A stretch of 64,000 nt of DNA, from assembly GCF_002798405.1 (NCBI RefSeq), contig NZ_PGGV01000034.1:25254-89253 (forward strand), written 5' to 3'. The position numbers were made by a program, and so were the translations under genes. Source of the stretch: Glycomyces xiaoerkulensis. Lineage in GTDB: Bacteria; Actinomycetota; Actinomycetes; Mycobacteriales; Micromonosporaceae. Of the stretch, positions 42,027 through 51,323 are shown piece by piece. The notes under the pieces were generated by a model that was given only the letters and a program-made list of their open reading frames with translations, was not told the origin of the DNA and searched no databases. The first letter of the stretch is position 1. Every line of letters begins with the position of its first letter.

Positions 42027-42947
42027 ATGCTGGGACCAGAGCACGTGGGCCGGCGAGTCGTGGTCCGCATGCGTCTGGCGGACGCCTCTCCGGGCCGGCG
42101 CTACCGCGACGTCACCGGTGAGCTTATCGAGATAGACGCCGACCGTCTCCGGGTCGTGCCGCCCGCGGGGACGGTGGTCACCGTGGACGCAGCCGACGTG
42201 GTGGCGGCCCGGCCGGTACCGCCCAAGCCCACACCGTTCTCCGAGATCCTCGAGCTCGAACGGCGACTGGCGGCGAGCTGGCCGGCGGTCGAGACCGAGG
42301 ATTTCGGCGGCTGGCTCCTACGCTACTCCGAGGGATTCTCCAGGCGCGCGAACTCGGTCCTGGCCCCGACCGAGCCGGACGCGGGGCTCGAGGAGGCGAT
42401 CGGCCGGGTCGAGCGCTGGTACGGCGCGCGCGGCGCCCGGCCGCTGGTCTCGGTGGCGCTGCCGGTGGCGCGGCGCCTCGACCGGGCGCTCGCCCAGCGC
42501 GGCTGGACGGCCGAGGCCGAAACCGCGGTGCTGACCAAGCCCGTCGAGGCCGGCGACGCCTCCCCCGAGGTCGCCATCTCGCACGAACCCGGCCCGGAGC
42601 TGCTGGAGCAGCTCGGCCGGGGAAAGCCGCGGGCGGCCGCCGCGGTGCTCGGTTCGGGCCCGACCCGGGCGTTCGCCGAGATCAGGCGCGACGGAGTGCT
42701 GGCCGCGCGCGGCCGGGCGGCGATCGAGGGCGACGTGGCCGCGGTCTCGGGGATCGGCACGCTGCCGCGGTACCGGCGCCGGGGGCTGGGCGGCGAGGTG
42801 CTCCGGGCGCTCGAGGCGTGGGCCGCCTCCGCGGGAGCGCACCGGGTGGCGCTCCAGGTGGAGGCCGACAACGACGCGGCCCTGTCCGTATACGGCCGTC
42901 AGGGCTTCCAGGAGCGGTACCGCTACTGGTACCGCGGGCCGGCCTAG
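42027..42947 (+). CDS. GNAT-family N-acetyltransferase
   Basis: A 306-residue protein starting at an ATG after GGGGGA. Residues 1-~70 form a small beta-barrel-like domain (VVVRMRLADASPGRRYRDV, VTVDAADVVAARP). The C-terminal ~90 residues have the acetyl-CoA motif IGTLPRYRRRGLGGEVLRAL and EADNDAALSVYGRQGFQER. The N-terminal half resembles a degenerate second GNAT fold. Its acceptor is unknown. It is divergent from fdxA-dapC and overlaps the end of the next, opposing gene. Confidence 0.85.
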   Translation: MLGPEHVGRRVVVRMRLADASPGRRYRDVTGELIEIDADRLRVVPPAGTVVTVDAADVVAARPVPPKPTPFSEILELERRLAASWPAVETEDFGGWLLRYSEGFSRRANSVLAPTEPDAGLEEAIGRVERWYGARGARPLVSVALPVARRLDRALAQRGWTAEAETAVLTKPVEAGDASPEVAISHEPGPELLEQLGRGKPRAAAAVLGSGPTRAFAEIRRDGVLAARGRAAIEGDVAAVSGIGTLPRYRRRGLGGEVLRALEAWAASAGAHRVALQVEADNDAALSVYGRQGFQERYRYWYRGPA

Positions 42948-43432
42948 GCTGCCCGGGCCGGATTGGCCTTCTTCTCGAAGGCGCGCTTGGTGGCCTTCAG
43001 CTCGCGTCCGTAGTGGTCGACACCGAGGGCCATCACCACCAGGTACCCGATGAAGGCGCCCAGGGCCAGTGACACGAAGTACAGCACGACCTGCGAGAAG
43101 ATCCCGTCCACGCTCGGGAACTCGATCCGCGCGATCAGCGGGTTCACCAGCACCGACAGCAGCGTCACCACCACGAAGACCGGCAGCAGCTCGGGCACGA
43201 TCTCCTGGCGGCGCCGCCGCACGCCCCACCAGAGGCCGGCCGCGATCGCCACCGCCGCCATCGACAGGTAGGCGATCATGCTGACCAGCTCTCCGGCATC
43301 GGCCGTGAGCTCGGTGCCGTCGTCCACGCGCCCGGCGACGATCCGGCCGATCAGGTTGGCGGCGACCAGGGCCAGACCGAAGCCGTAGATCGACGGCCAG
43401 TGCGGGATCAGCAGGCGTTTCAAGAGGTTCAC
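42944..43432 (-). CDS. small four-helix membrane protein
   Basis: A 162-residue protein with four hydrophobic segments (~15-35, ~50-70, ~82-100 and ~112-135) and a basic cytoplasmic tail (KATKRAFEKKANPARAA). No family recognised. GTG start at 43432; its stop overlaps the GNAT stop by four bases. It follows another membrane protein gene by 19 bases, so the two are probably co-transcribed. Confidence 0.75.
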   Translation of the reverse strand: MNLLKRLLIPHWPSIYGFGLALVAANLIGRIVAGRVDDGTELTADAGELVSMIAYLSMAAVAIAAGLWWGVRRRRQEIVPELLPVFVVVTLLSVLVNPLIARIEFPSVDGIFSQVVLYFVSLALGAFIGYLVVMALGVDHYGRELKATKRAFEKKANPARAA

Positions 43433-43451
43433 GGTCCGGACTCCTTAGATG

Positions 43452-43850
43452 TCACTTGGGGGTGTCGTAGGTCTTCGCCCTCCCGGGACGAAAATACTGC
43501 CACAGCGAGACGGCGATGCCGGCGGTCCCGGCCAGCAGCATCGAATAGCCGCTGAGGCCGGCGGTGATCACCAGCGAGCCGGCCTCGGTCGGCATCGAGG
43601 CCGCCAGCACCACCGCGAACCACGCGAATGCGGTCAGCACCACCGTCCAGCGGGCGCGGGTCCACCACACGCCGAGCGCGGCCAGTGCCCAGTTCCCGGC
43701 GAAGGCCAGCGCCGCCGCCAGCGGCACTGCGGTCGAGCCGAGGCGGAACGGCACCAGGAAGGACTCCACGGTCGCGGCGAGCACCGCTGCGGCGGCGACG
43801 ACGACCGCGCCGCCGAGCCGGATCGCCCGTTCTGCTCCTCGCTCGCGCAC
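43452..43850 (-). CDS. small membrane protein
   Basis: A 132-residue protein with about four hydrophobic segments and conserved-looking aromatic loops (ATVESFLVPFRLGS, GVWWTRARWT). The frame is open far upstream antisense to the SulP gene, so the start is set at GTG 43850, giving MRERGAERAIRLGG. It resembles the small membrane proteins often found near mshB and fdx in actinobacteria, though mshB is not in the window. Function unknown. Confidence 0.65.
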   Translation of the reverse strand: MRERGAERAIRLGGAVVVAAAAVLAATVESFLVPFRLGSTAVPLAAALAFAGNWALAALGVWWTRARWTVVLTAFAWFAVVLAASMPTEAGSLVITAGLSGYSMLLAGTAGIAVSLWQYFRPGRAKTYDTPK

Positions 43851-43964
43851 GGGTGCGATCCTACGGGAGCGCACGGTGCGGGCCGCATTCCGTACAGGGC
43901 CTCCGAAGCCCACCGGCGGCGCGGGAAACGGCGTTCTACCGTCCCGACTTGGGACAATACGCCC

Positions 43965-45689
43965 ATGCATGCGGCGAGGTCGCCATCGAGGGTGATAATA
44001 CGACGATTCAGGCAACTGCTGCCGGGTCGGGCCGACTTCGCGCCGCTGCGGCGCCACTGGCACACCGACCTGCTGGCGGGCGCCACGGTGGCGATCGTCG
44101 CGCTGCCGCTGGCGCTCGGTTTCGGGATGGCCTCGGGGCTCGGGGCGACCGCGGGCCTGATCTCGGCGGTGGTCGCCGGCGCGGTCGCGGCGCTGCTGGG
44201 CGGCTCCAACCTCCAGGTCACCGGCCCGACCGGGCCGATGGCGGTGGTGCTGGTGCCGGTGATGGCCGCCCACAGCCAGGCCGGGGTCCTCGCGGTCGGG
44301 TTCATGGCCGGGATCGGGCTGATCGCCCTGGCGGTCACCGGGGCGGGCCGCTATGTGCGGTACGTGCCGGTGCCGGTCGTGGAGGGCTTCTCGGCGGGGG
44401 TGGCGGTGGTCATCTTCCTGCAGCAGGTCCCGCCGGCGCTCGGCTCCCCCGTCTCGGGCTCCCAGGTGCTGGTCGGGGCCAGGGATGCGGCGTTCGCGTT
44501 CGCCGCCGATCCCGACTGGGCCTCGGTCGGGACCGCGACCGGGGTGGCCGCGTCGATCCTGCTCGGGTCCCGGCTCAAGCCGGCGGTTCCGACCTCGCTG
44601 GTCGCGGTCGCCCTCGCCTCCGTCGCCGCTTGGTACCTGCGGGCGGAGGTCGAGGTCATCGGGGCGCTGCCGTCGGCGCCGCCGGCGCCGAGCACCGGGT
44701 TCCTCGACCCGGGCCGGATGCCCGAGCTGGTGGCCGCGGCGGTCGCGGTCTGCGTCCTGTGCGCACTGGAATCGCTGCTGTCGGCGACGGTGGCCGACAA
44801 CATGACCGTCGATCAGCGGCACCACCCCGACCGGGAGCTGTTCGGCCAGGGCGCGGCGAACCTGGTGACGCCGCTGTTCGGCGGCATGCCCGCATCGGGG
44901 GCGCTGGCGCGGACGGCCGTGAACGTGCGGGCGGGGGCGGCCGGCCGGCTCGCGGCGCTGTCGCACGCGGCGATCCTGGCGGTGATGATGCTCACGCTGG
45001 CGCCGATCGTCGCCCACGTGCCGCTGGCGGCGCTGGCGGGGGTCCTCATGGCGACCGCGGTCCGCATGATCGAGGTCGGGTCGATGCTGGCGCTGGCCCG
45101 CTCGACCCGCGCCGACGCGACGGTCATGGTCCTGACCCTGGCGGCGACGGTCCTGTTCAATCTGGTGTGGGCGGTCGCGATCGGGATCGCCGTGGCGGGG
45201 ATGCTGGCGCTGCGGCGCATCTCGCGGGCGGCCGGGGTCGAGCGCGAGCCGATCGAGCAGCACGACCACCACGACGAGGAGGCGGCGCTCCTGAACGAGC
45301 ACATCGTGGCCTACCGCCTGGAGGGCCCCCTCTTCTTCGCCGCCGCGCACCGGTTCCTGCTGCAGTTGCTGGAGGTCGCCGACGTGCGCGTGGTGGTGCT
45401 GCGGATGAGCCGGGTGTCCACGCTCGATGCGTCGGGGGCGCTGGTGCTGGCCGACGCGATCAAGCGGCTGGAGCACCGCGGCATCGCCGTCTACCTCTCG
45501 GGCCTGGAACCGCGGCACGCGAAGCCGCTGGCGGCACTCGGGGTGCTCGAGCCGCTCTGGCGGCGGGGACGCCTGTACGAGCACACCAGCGAGGCGATCG
45601 CGGCCGCGCGCCGGGGGCCGGCGACCGACGGGCCGCTAGAGCAGCTCGAAGCGGAGGCCTCCGGCGAAGGCGAAGCGCAGCGCCCATAG
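43965..45689 (+). CDS. SulP-family anion transporter with STAS domain
   Basis: A 574-residue permease. Ten or more hydrophobic segments include the SulP patterns ATVAIVALPLALGFGMASG, NLQVTGPTGPMAVVL and ALESLLSATVADNM. The cytoplasmic STAS domain from ~430 contains VVVLRMSRVSTLDASGALVL. The usual substrate is sulfate, bicarbonate or a dicarboxylate; this relative cannot be assigned. The ATG at 43965 lies close behind a GACAAT sequence, so the message may be leaderless. Its last 54 bases overlap the opposing lyase gene. Confidence 0.9.
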   Translation: MHAARSPSRVIIRRFRQLLPGRADFAPLRRHWHTDLLAGATVAIVALPLALGFGMASGLGATAGLISAVVAGAVAALLGGSNLQVTGPTGPMAVVLVPVMAAHSQAGVLAVGFMAGIGLIALAVTGAGRYVRYVPVPVVEGFSAGVAVVIFLQQVPPALGSPVSGSQVLVGARDAAFAFAADPDWASVGTATGVAASILLGSRLKPAVPTSLVAVALASVAAWYLRAEVEVIGALPSAPPAPSTGFLDPGRMPELVAAAVAVCVLCALESLLSATVADNMTVDQRHHPDRELFGQGAANLVTPLFGGMPASGALARTAVNVRAGAAGRLAALSHAAILAVMMLTLAPIVAHVPLAALAGVLMATAVRMIEVGSMLALARSTRADATVMVLTLAATVLFNLVWAVAIGIAVAGMLALRRISRAAGVEREPIEQHDHHDEEAALLNEHIVAYRLEGPLFFAAAHRFLLQLLEVADVRVVVLRMSRVSTLDASGALVLADAIKRLEHRGIAVYLSGLEPRHAKPLAALGVLEPLWRRGRLYEHTSEAIAAARRGPATDGPLEQLEAEASGEGEAQRP

Positions 45690-47180
45690 CCGTTCGGGCT
45701 CCCCGTCGTGGTCGGTGGTGTCGACGTGCTCGACGCGCGCGGTCTCGGGGTCGATCCCGTGGAGCACGACCGTGCCGCGCTCGCCGATCCAGGTGGCCCG
45801 CCGCTCCTCGATCCCGGGCTTGATGCGGCTGACGAAGGACTCCTCGATCTCGGGGCCGGCGTCGAAGAGGGCGATGCCGTCCTCGCCCCAGGCGAACTTG
45901 CGCAGGAGCGCCCCGTCGCCGTAGGCGTCCACGTAGACGTCGAGCCCGTCGCCGGTGTCGACCAGTTCGGCGCGGGAGTCCTCCCCGAGCTGCTGGACGG
46001 CGCCCTCGACGGTGGGCACCGAGTGCCAGGCCGCCGAGGGGTGGGTCTGCTCGTAGCGCTCGTCGCCGAAGTACATGGCGGTGTACTCCCCCGCGCCCGG
46101 GTCGCACAGGAGCTGCTCGCCGTCGGCGGCGATGATGAACGAACCGAGGTCGAGGTGGTTGTGCGGTTCGGCGTTGTAGCCGCCCTTGACCGCCAGAGCC
46201 CACATGCGGTCGCCGATCGGTCGGCGCTCGGTGTACCAGCCGACGTCGGGCAGGAGGACGCGGCCGGGCCCGATCTCGCCGGCCAGCTCGCGCCCCCACT
46301 GGAGCGAGCGGCTGAGGTGCGCCCAGCGGGCGCAGTAGTCGTCCGCGAACGTCGGCGTGCGGCCGATCGCGGGCGGAGCGACGCCGAGCCGGTCGGCCAG
46401 GCGCGCCATGAGGCCGGTCGGCAGGACCGCGTCCGAGCGGGCGTCGCCGAAGGTCGCGAAGGACCCGGGGTAGAGCTGCACGGCAGCCGGGAAGGAGGCG
46501 ATGGCCTCGGTCCCCGCCAGCAGGTCCTCGCCGGTGGCCTCCCGCCAGGCCTCGGCGAAATAGGTGAAGTAGCCGAAGCCGTAGACCCAGTAGTCGACCC
46601 CCTCCACGCAGCCGCCGTCGGGGCCGAACGAGAACAGGTAGCTCTGGAGGGCGGGGATGATGCGGCCCCGGACGGTGTCGGTGTCGACCCCGAGCGCCAG
46701 CGCGGCCATGCCGGCGGCGCCGGCGCACACGGCCGTCCAGTTGGTGATCCGCTCCTCCCACCAGTACGGTTCCTCGGAGTCGAACAGCGGGTCGAGGACG
46801 CGCTCGAAGACCTCGGCGCGGACCCGCTCGGCCGACCGGAGGTCGCCGCGCAGCCGCAGGATCTCGGCGAGGGTCTGGGCGGTCTCGCAGGCGAACAGGT
46901 CGACGCACGTCCGGGGGTCGCCGGGCCCGGTGTCCCAGTGGGCCGGCAGCGCCCACGACCGCTCCTCGCACACCGCTTCGAGGACCTCGTCGAGCGGTTC
47001 GGTCCCGCCGGTGATCGCCAGCGCCGCGAGGTGGCGGCGGCGCGCGAAGTACTGGTGCTCGTAGGGCAGGCGCCGTCCGGTCTCGGCGTAGTCGTCGGCC
47101 AGCGCCGGATCGAACCCGGGGAGCGGCCGCGCGGCGACCTCGCGGAGTTCGGCGAGCAGGGAATTGCGGGGATCTGCCAT
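45636..47180 (-). CDS. heparinase II/III-like polysaccharide lyase family protein
   Basis: A 514-residue protein with an (alpha/alpha) toroid N-terminal part (~1-290) and the heparinase II/III core NAEPHNHLDLGSFIIAADG near residue 335. In lyases of this family the His residues here bind metal and stabilise the fold. The C-terminal half is beta-rich. There is no signal peptide, so it should act on oligosaccharides inside the cell. Uronate-containing or glycosaminoglycan-like sugars are the class substrates. It is divergent from a MerR regulator, which may control it. Confidence 0.8.
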   Translation of the reverse strand: MADPRNSLLAELREVAARPLPGFDPALADDYAETGRRLPYEHQYFARRRHLAALAITGGTEPLDEVLEAVCEERSWALPAHWDTGPGDPRTCVDLFACETAQTLAEILRLRGDLRSAERVRAEVFERVLDPLFDSEEPYWWEERITNWTAVCAGAAGMAALALGVDTDTVRGRIIPALQSYLFSFGPDGGCVEGVDYWVYGFGYFTYFAEAWREATGEDLLAGTEAIASFPAAVQLYPGSFATFGDARSDAVLPTGLMARLADRLGVAPPAIGRTPTFADDYCARWAHLSRSLQWGRELAGEIGPGRVLLPDVGWYTERRPIGDRMWALAVKGGYNAEPHNHLDLGSFIIAADGEQLLCDPGAGEYTAMYFGDERYEQTHPSAAWHSVPTVEGAVQQLGEDSRAELVDTGDGLDVYVDAYGDGALLRKFAWGEDGIALFDAGPEIEESFVSRIKPGIEERRATWIGERGTVVLHGIDPETARVEHVDTTDHDGEPERLWALRFAFAGGLRFELL

Positions 47181-47283
47181 GTGGCTGCGCCTTTCCGCGT
47201 CGGGGGCCGGGGGCGGGGTCGGCCGGGTTCCCGCCGTCGCTCAACGGTAACGCCGCGGCGTTTTCCGGCCTAGACTCCGTCTT

Positions 47284-47943
47284 ATGCGCATCGGCGAGCT
47301 GTCGGGGCGGACCGGCGTTCCGGCCGCCACGATCAAGTACTACCTGCGGGAGCGGCTGCTCCCTCCGGGGGCGCACGGTGAGGCCAACGTGGTCGAGTAC
47401 GGGCCGGCGCACGTCCATCGGCTCATGCTCATCCGCGCGCTGGCCGAGACCGCCGGTCTGTCGGTCGCTCAGATCGGCGAGGTGCTCACCATCCTGGGAC
47501 GCCACCCGGGGTCGCCCCACCGGGCGATGGGGGCCGCGCTGGCGGCCACCCACCGCGAGCCGCGGTTCTCGCTGAGCAGCCCGGAATCGGCCGAGGCCGC
47601 CGAGCAGACGGTCGACCGGCTGCTGGGCGAGTACGGCTGGGCGGAGGTCACCCCGCCGATGTACCGGGACGCGCTGGTGACGGCGCTGACGGCGCACTAC
47701 CGGTTGGGGAATCCGGACCCCGGTGCGGTGTTGAGCCACTGCGCCGAAGCGGCCGCGCGGATGGCCTCGGCGGACATGGAGGCGATCGCCGCGGCCCGCC
47801 GCGAGGGCGTGGACGCGGAGCAGGCGGTGGTGGTCACGCTGCTGGGCGAGACGGTCTTCGAGGCGCTGCGCCGGATCGCGCACATCGCGGCCTCGGCTCG
47901 CCTCCAGTCCGACCGGGGGCCGTCGGGCACAATGGGGCCGTGA
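47284..47943 (+). CDS. MerR-family transcriptional regulator
   Basis: A 219-residue regulator. The N-terminus has the MerR helix-turn-helix (MRIGELSGRTGVPAATIKYY) and wing (NVVEYGPAHVHRLMLIRAL). The C-terminal ~130 residues are helical and lack obvious metal-binding cysteines, so a ligand-binding or multimerisation role is likely. Its stop overlaps the next start by four bases. Regulation of itself and the divergent lyase is possible. Confidence 0.9.
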   Translation: MRIGELSGRTGVPAATIKYYLRERLLPPGAHGEANVVEYGPAHVHRLMLIRALAETAGLSVAQIGEVLTILGRHPGSPHRAMGAALAATHREPRFSLSSPESAEAAEQTVDRLLGEYGWAEVTPPMYRDALVTALTAHYRLGNPDPGAVLSHCAEAAARMASADMEAIAAARREGVDAEQAVVVTLLGETVFEALRRIAHIAASARLQSDRGPSGTMGP

Positions 47944-48746
47944 GCTCCCTGAGGTTCGAGACCCACCGCGACCGGCCGAATCTGATGCACCTGGTGGCCG
48001 ACGGAGTGGTACAGGCCACCATCGACCCCGCCGATCCATCCTATCTGGATGCCGAATACATGCAGCGGATCGCCTACCTGGTCGACGCGATGGCCGAGCC
48101 GCGGCGGCCGCTGCGGGTGCTGCACCTGGGAGCGGGGGCGCTGGCGATGGCCCGGTACGTGGCCGCGACGCGGCCCGGGTCGTACCAGCAGGCGGTCGAG
48201 ACCGATGCCGAACTGGTGGCGCTGGTGCGCGCCGAGGCCCCGCTGCCGCGGCGGGTGAAGGTGAAGATCCGCCGGACCGACGCGCGGGAGGCGCTGGAGA
48301 CCGCCCCGGACCGGTGCTATGACCTCATCATCACCGACGTGTACGAGCGGGCCAAGGTCCCCTCGCACGTGACGACCGTGGAGTTCCTGCGCCAGGCCCG
48401 GCGGGTGCTGCGTCCCGGCGGCCACTACGCGGTGAACCTCTGCGACGGCGGCAAGCTGCGGTTCCTCAAGTCCGCGCTCGCGGCGACGGCGGAGGTGTGG
48501 GAGCACGCGGCGGTCATGGCCGAGCCGGCGGTCCTGCGGGGCAAGCGGTTCGGGAACGTCGTGGCGGTCGCGGCCGAGGCGGAGCCGCCGCTGGCCGCGC
48601 TGCGCCGCCGCTGCGCCGGGGCGCCGTTCCCGTGCCGGGTGCTGGCCGGCGCCGAGCTGACCGAGTACCTGGCCGGGGCGAGGCCGGCCACCGACGCGGC
48701 CGCCCTCTCCTCGCCGCCGCCTCCGGCGTCGCTCCGGAGCTTCTAG
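47940..48746 (+). CDS. spermidine synthase-like methyltransferase-fold protein
   Basis: A 268-residue protein coupled to merR by a GTGA overlap. The Rossmann motif LRVLHLGAGALAMARYV, the acidic loop QQAVETDAELV and YDLIITDVYERAKVPSHV fit SpeE-type aminopropyltransferases and their relatives. There are no transmembrane helices. In this branch true polyamine synthesis is unproven; it may be a methyltransferase. The tail of ~25 residues is Pro/Ala/Ser-rich. Confidence 0.8.
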   Translation: MSSLRFETHRDRPNLMHLVADGVVQATIDPADPSYLDAEYMQRIAYLVDAMAEPRRPLRVLHLGAGALAMARYVAATRPGSYQQAVETDAELVALVRAEAPLPRRVKVKIRRTDAREALETAPDRCYDLIITDVYERAKVPSHVTTVEFLRQARRVLRPGGHYAVNLCDGGKLRFLKSALAATAEVWEHAAVMAEPAVLRGKRFGNVVAVAAEAEPPLAALRRRCAGAPFPCRVLAGAELTEYLAGARPATDAAALSSPPPPASLRSF

Positions 48747-48757
48747 CCGACGACACG

Positions 48758-48789
48758 GAACGGGCCGGGGCTTACGCCCCGGCCCGTTC
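48758..48789. terminator. bidirectional terminator hairpin
   Basis: Fourteen-base perfect arms (GAACGGGCCGGGGC / GCCCCGGCCCGTTC) with a TTAC loop between the spermidine synthase-like gene and the opposing sigma factor gene. Confidence 0.8.
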
Positions 48790-48807
48790 TCAACGTCTTC
48801 TTCGCAG

Positions 48808-49758
48808 TCAAGCGGCCTCGGCCATGACCTGGTCGTTGGCCAGTTCCTTCAGGCGCGCCAGCGCCTGGATCTCGAGCTGCCGGATCCGCTCCCTCGAGAG
48901 GTGGAACCGGTGGGCGACCTCGGTCAGCGAGTGCTCGCGGCCGTCCTCGAGCCCGTAGCGGGCCTTGACGATCCCGGCCGAGCGCTCGTCGAGGTGGTTG
49001 AGCATCATCTCGATGCGCTGCCGCTCCATTCCGGCGAGCACGACGTCCTCCGGGCTCGGCTCGTCGGAGTCGGCGACCAGGTCGCCGAGGTTGGTGTCGC
49101 CGTCGTCGCCGATCGGCGTGTCCAGCGAGACCGTGTCCTGGCTCCACCGGACGAGTTCGTTGACCCGTTCGACGGTGACGCCCAGGGCCTTCGCGATCTG
49201 CTCGGGCTCGGGGTCGGCGCCCAGCTCGCGGGTGAGCTGGCGGGTCACGTTGCGCATCCGGTTGACGTCCTCGACCAGGTGCACCGGCAGGCGCACGGTG
49301 CGCTCCTGCTGGGCGATCGCGCGGCTGATGGCCTGGCGGATCCACCACGTGGCGTACGTGGAGAACTTGAACCCGCGCTGGTAGTCGAACTTCTCGACCG
49401 CGCGGACCAGACCGGTGTTGCCCTCCTGGATCAGGTCCAGCATGGGCATGCCGGAGCGCACGTAGCGGCGGGCGATCGACACGACCAGGCGCAGGTTGGC
49501 CTTGATGAACTGCTCCTTGGCGCGCGCGCCCTCCTCGACCAGGCGCTTCAGCTCTTTCTCGGTGCTGTCCTCGTAGGCTCGTCCCTCACCGATCAGGTGC
49601 TTGGCGAACAGGCCGGCTTCCACCGCCTTGGCCAGGTCGACCTCGGCGGCCGCGTCCAGCAGCGGCGTCTTGGAGATCTCGTGCAGGTACACACCTACCA
49701 GATCTCGCTCCTCAGCGACCTCTTCGGTGGTGAGGGTGGGTGTAGTCGTAGTCTCCAC
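48808..49758 (-). CDS. group 2 RNA polymerase sigma factor (SigB/HrdD-like)
   Basis: A 316-residue sigma-70 protein. Region 1.2 begins DLVGVYLHEISKTPLLDAAAE; region 2 has LRLVVSIARRYVRSGMPMLDLIQEGNTGL and FKFSTYATWWIRQAISRAI; region 4 ends with LSRERIRQLEIQALARLKEL. It lacks the long region 1.1 of primary sigma factors, so it is a non-essential primary-like type. GTG at 49758 is nine bases after GGAGGAG. The frame is open to 49980, but the extra residues have no sigma-like content. It is divergent from orn. Confidence 0.92.
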   Translation of the reverse strand: METTTTPTLTTEEVAEERDLVGVYLHEISKTPLLDAAAEVDLAKAVEAGLFAKHLIGEGRAYEDSTEKELKRLVEEGARAKEQFIKANLRLVVSIARRYVRSGMPMLDLIQEGNTGLVRAVEKFDYQRGFKFSTYATWWIRQAISRAIAQQERTVRLPVHLVEDVNRMRNVTRQLTRELGADPEPEQIAKALGVTVERVNELVRWSQDTVSLDTPIGDDGDTNLGDLVADSDEPSPEDVVLAGMERQRIEMMLNHLDERSAGIVKARYGLEDGREHSLTEVAHRFHLSRERIRQLEIQALARLKELANDQVMAEAA

Positions 49759-50365
49759 GCTCAAGGTCTCCTCCAGCTTCCTCGTCCCCCGGTACCGCCT
49801 GGGCGGTACATCAGTTACAACGACCGCTTCGTCGCGTGGAATTCCGTGCCCGGGTGTTCGATACGCCACGGTTACAAAACCGATGCGGTTCCGGCGCCCT
49901 CCGGCGGGAAGGGCCGCCGCTCCGGTCCGGTAACCTGGCCCTCCTCCTCCGAAGGACTCGTTCACGGCTCCTATATCCAAGACGGGGGTCCGGACCGCTC
50001 ATGATGCCGTTGAGATGGGAATCACTCAACCCCAGGTGAGGTGGGCGCCCATCGGCCATGGTCACGGTATTGCCGGGCCTGCTTCATCGCAAACCTTCAA
50101 TCTATAGGGGAACACGCGCGTTACCTTGAAAAAGACGAGAGATTGAGTCAATGCGGCCCTTATCACGGGGATTCCGGCCGCATCGGCGGCGACTCTCTGA
50201 TGCCTGCACCATAGCGGACCGTAGCAGTGACGAGCAACACATTTTCTCGCCGGCTCGGGTCGGATCCCCGGCACCGAGCGTTCCCGGAACGTCGCCCAAC
50301 GTGTCCGCCTGGTGCTGCCCTGTCGAAGATCACGTTCTGGGACGCCGGCGCGTAGAGTTTGGCGC
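49759..50365. other. regulatory region between sigma factor and orn
   Basis: About 600 bases without a convincing gene. It should hold the divergent promoters for the sigma factor and orn. An inverted repeat GTTGAG / CTCAAC is at 50009-50030, and the A+T-rich stretch around 50096-50145 stands out from the surroundings. No clear -35/-10 pair was found. Confidence 0.5.
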
Positions 50366-50980
50366 GTGACTGAAGAACGCCTAGTGTGGGTCGACTGCGA
50401 AATGACCGGCCTCGACCCGGAGACCGAAGCCCTCATCGAAATCGCCGTACTCGTCACCGAGCCCGACCTGACCCCCCTCGACGAGGGCGTGGACATCGTC
50501 GTCGGCTGCGACGCCGCCGCCCTCGACAACATGGGCCCGGTAGTCACCGACATGCACGCCAAATCCGGGCTCACCGAAGAGGTCCGGGCCTCCGAGGTCA
50601 CCTTGGAGCAGGCCGAGGACGCGGTGCTGGAGTACGTCAAGCAGCACGTGCCCGAGGCGCGGACGGCGCCGCTGTGCGGCAACTCCATCGCGACCGACCG
50701 GACCTTCATCGCCAAGTACATGCCGCGCCTCGACGACCACCTCCACTACCGGATGATCGACGTCTCCTCGATCAAGGAGCTGGCCCGCCGCTGGTACCCG
50801 CGGGTGTACTACAACCAGCCGGCCAAGGGGCTGGCCCACCGGGCGCTGGCCGACATCACCGAGAGCATCCGGGAACTGGAGTACTACCGCCGCACGGTGT
50901 TCGTGGCGCTGCCGGGCCCCGGCAGCGAACGGGCCAAGGAGGCGGCCGCGGATCTCGGGACCGAGACGCCGGACACCTGA
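50366..50980 (+). CDS. orn: oligoribonuclease
   Basis: A 204-residue DEDDh 3'-5' exonuclease that degrades 2-5 base RNA fragments, including pGpG from cyclic-di-GMP turnover. The metal ligands are in [23 protein letters not shown] and HRALADI with the catalytic His. GTG at 50366 gives [13 protein letters not shown]; the 18 extra upstream codons lack homology. The tRNA-His gene follows by its own promoter. Confidence 0.96.
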   Translation: MTEERLVWVDCEMTGLDPETEALIEIAVLVTEPDLTPLDEGVDIVVGCDAAALDNMGPVVTDMHAKSGLTEEVRASEVTLEQAEDAVLEYVKQHVPEARTAPLCGNSIATDRTFIAKYMPRLDDHLHYRMIDVSSIKELARRWYPRVYYNQPAKGLAHRALADITESIRELEYYRRTVFVALPGPGSERAKEAAADLGTETPDT

Positions 50981-50985
50981 CCCGG

Positions 50986-51016
50986 TTGACGGAATCGGCC
51001 GAACTCTGGCTATGAT
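50986..51016 (+). promoter_or_regulatory. promoter of tRNA-His
   Basis: TTGACG (50986-50991) and TATGAT (51011-51016) with a 19-base spacer lie about 40 bases before the mature tRNA. The spacer is slightly long but the hexamers are good. Confidence 0.7.
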
Positions 51017-51057
51017 TGTGCGCGGCTGCAGGGATATCCTTGCGAAGCCGAATCTTG

Positions 51058-51133
51058 GTGGTCGTAGCTCAGCTGGTAGAGCGCTTGGTTGTGGTCCAGG
51101 AGGTCGCGGGTTCAAGCCCCGTCGATCACCCCA
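51058..51133 (+). tRNA. tRNA-His (GTG anticodon)
   Basis: The cloverleaf is complete: acceptor GTGGTCG / CGATCAC, a D arm with AGCTCAGCTGGTAGAGC, anticodon stem CTTGG / CCAGG with loop TTGTGGT (anticodon GTG), and a T arm with GGTTCAAGC. The base before the acceptor is G, giving the G-1 required for histidine charging, paired with C73. CCA is encoded at 51131-51133. Confidence 0.97.
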
Positions 51134-51141
51134 AATGAAGT

Positions 51142-51169
51142 CGAGCCTCGCGGGCGACCGCGGGGCTCG
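51142..51169 (+). terminator. terminator of tRNA-His
   Basis: A 12-base stem (CGAGCCTCGCGG / CCGCGGGGCTCG, one G-U pair) with a GCGA loop, followed by CTTTCGTGT, nine bases after the tRNA. Confidence 0.85.
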
Positions 51170-51257
51170 CTTTCGTGTCGCATCCGTCCGCTAGGTTCGG
51201 ACGCGCCGACCTCGGTGCCCGCTCGCGGCGGCCTCCCGCCGCCGGCGGGCACAGAGC

Positions 51258-51296
51258 GGCCGGCGGGGGCCGGAGCGGGACCGGCCCCCGCCGGCC
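51258..51296. terminator. 16-base-arm hairpin after the DUF1707 operon
   Basis: Perfect arms GGCCGGCGGGGGCCGG / CCGGCCCCCGCCGGCC with a seven-base loop lie 28 bases past the stop of the DUF1707 operon on the minus strand. Confidence 0.75.
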
Positions 51297-51323
51297 ATGC
51301 GACGGACCGGACCGATCCCGGAC

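Noticed and set aside
43452..45584. A 710-codon minus frame through the SulP gene
   Set aside because: Only its last 132 codons look like a protein; the rest is antisense to SulP. The short version is kept.
45460..48039. An 859-codon minus frame through heparinase, MerR and SpeE-like genes
   Set aside because: Arginine-rich shadow crossing several real genes.
49759..49980. A 74-residue N-terminal extension of the sigma factor
   Set aside because: No sigma-like sequence; the GTG at 49758 has a good ribosome site.
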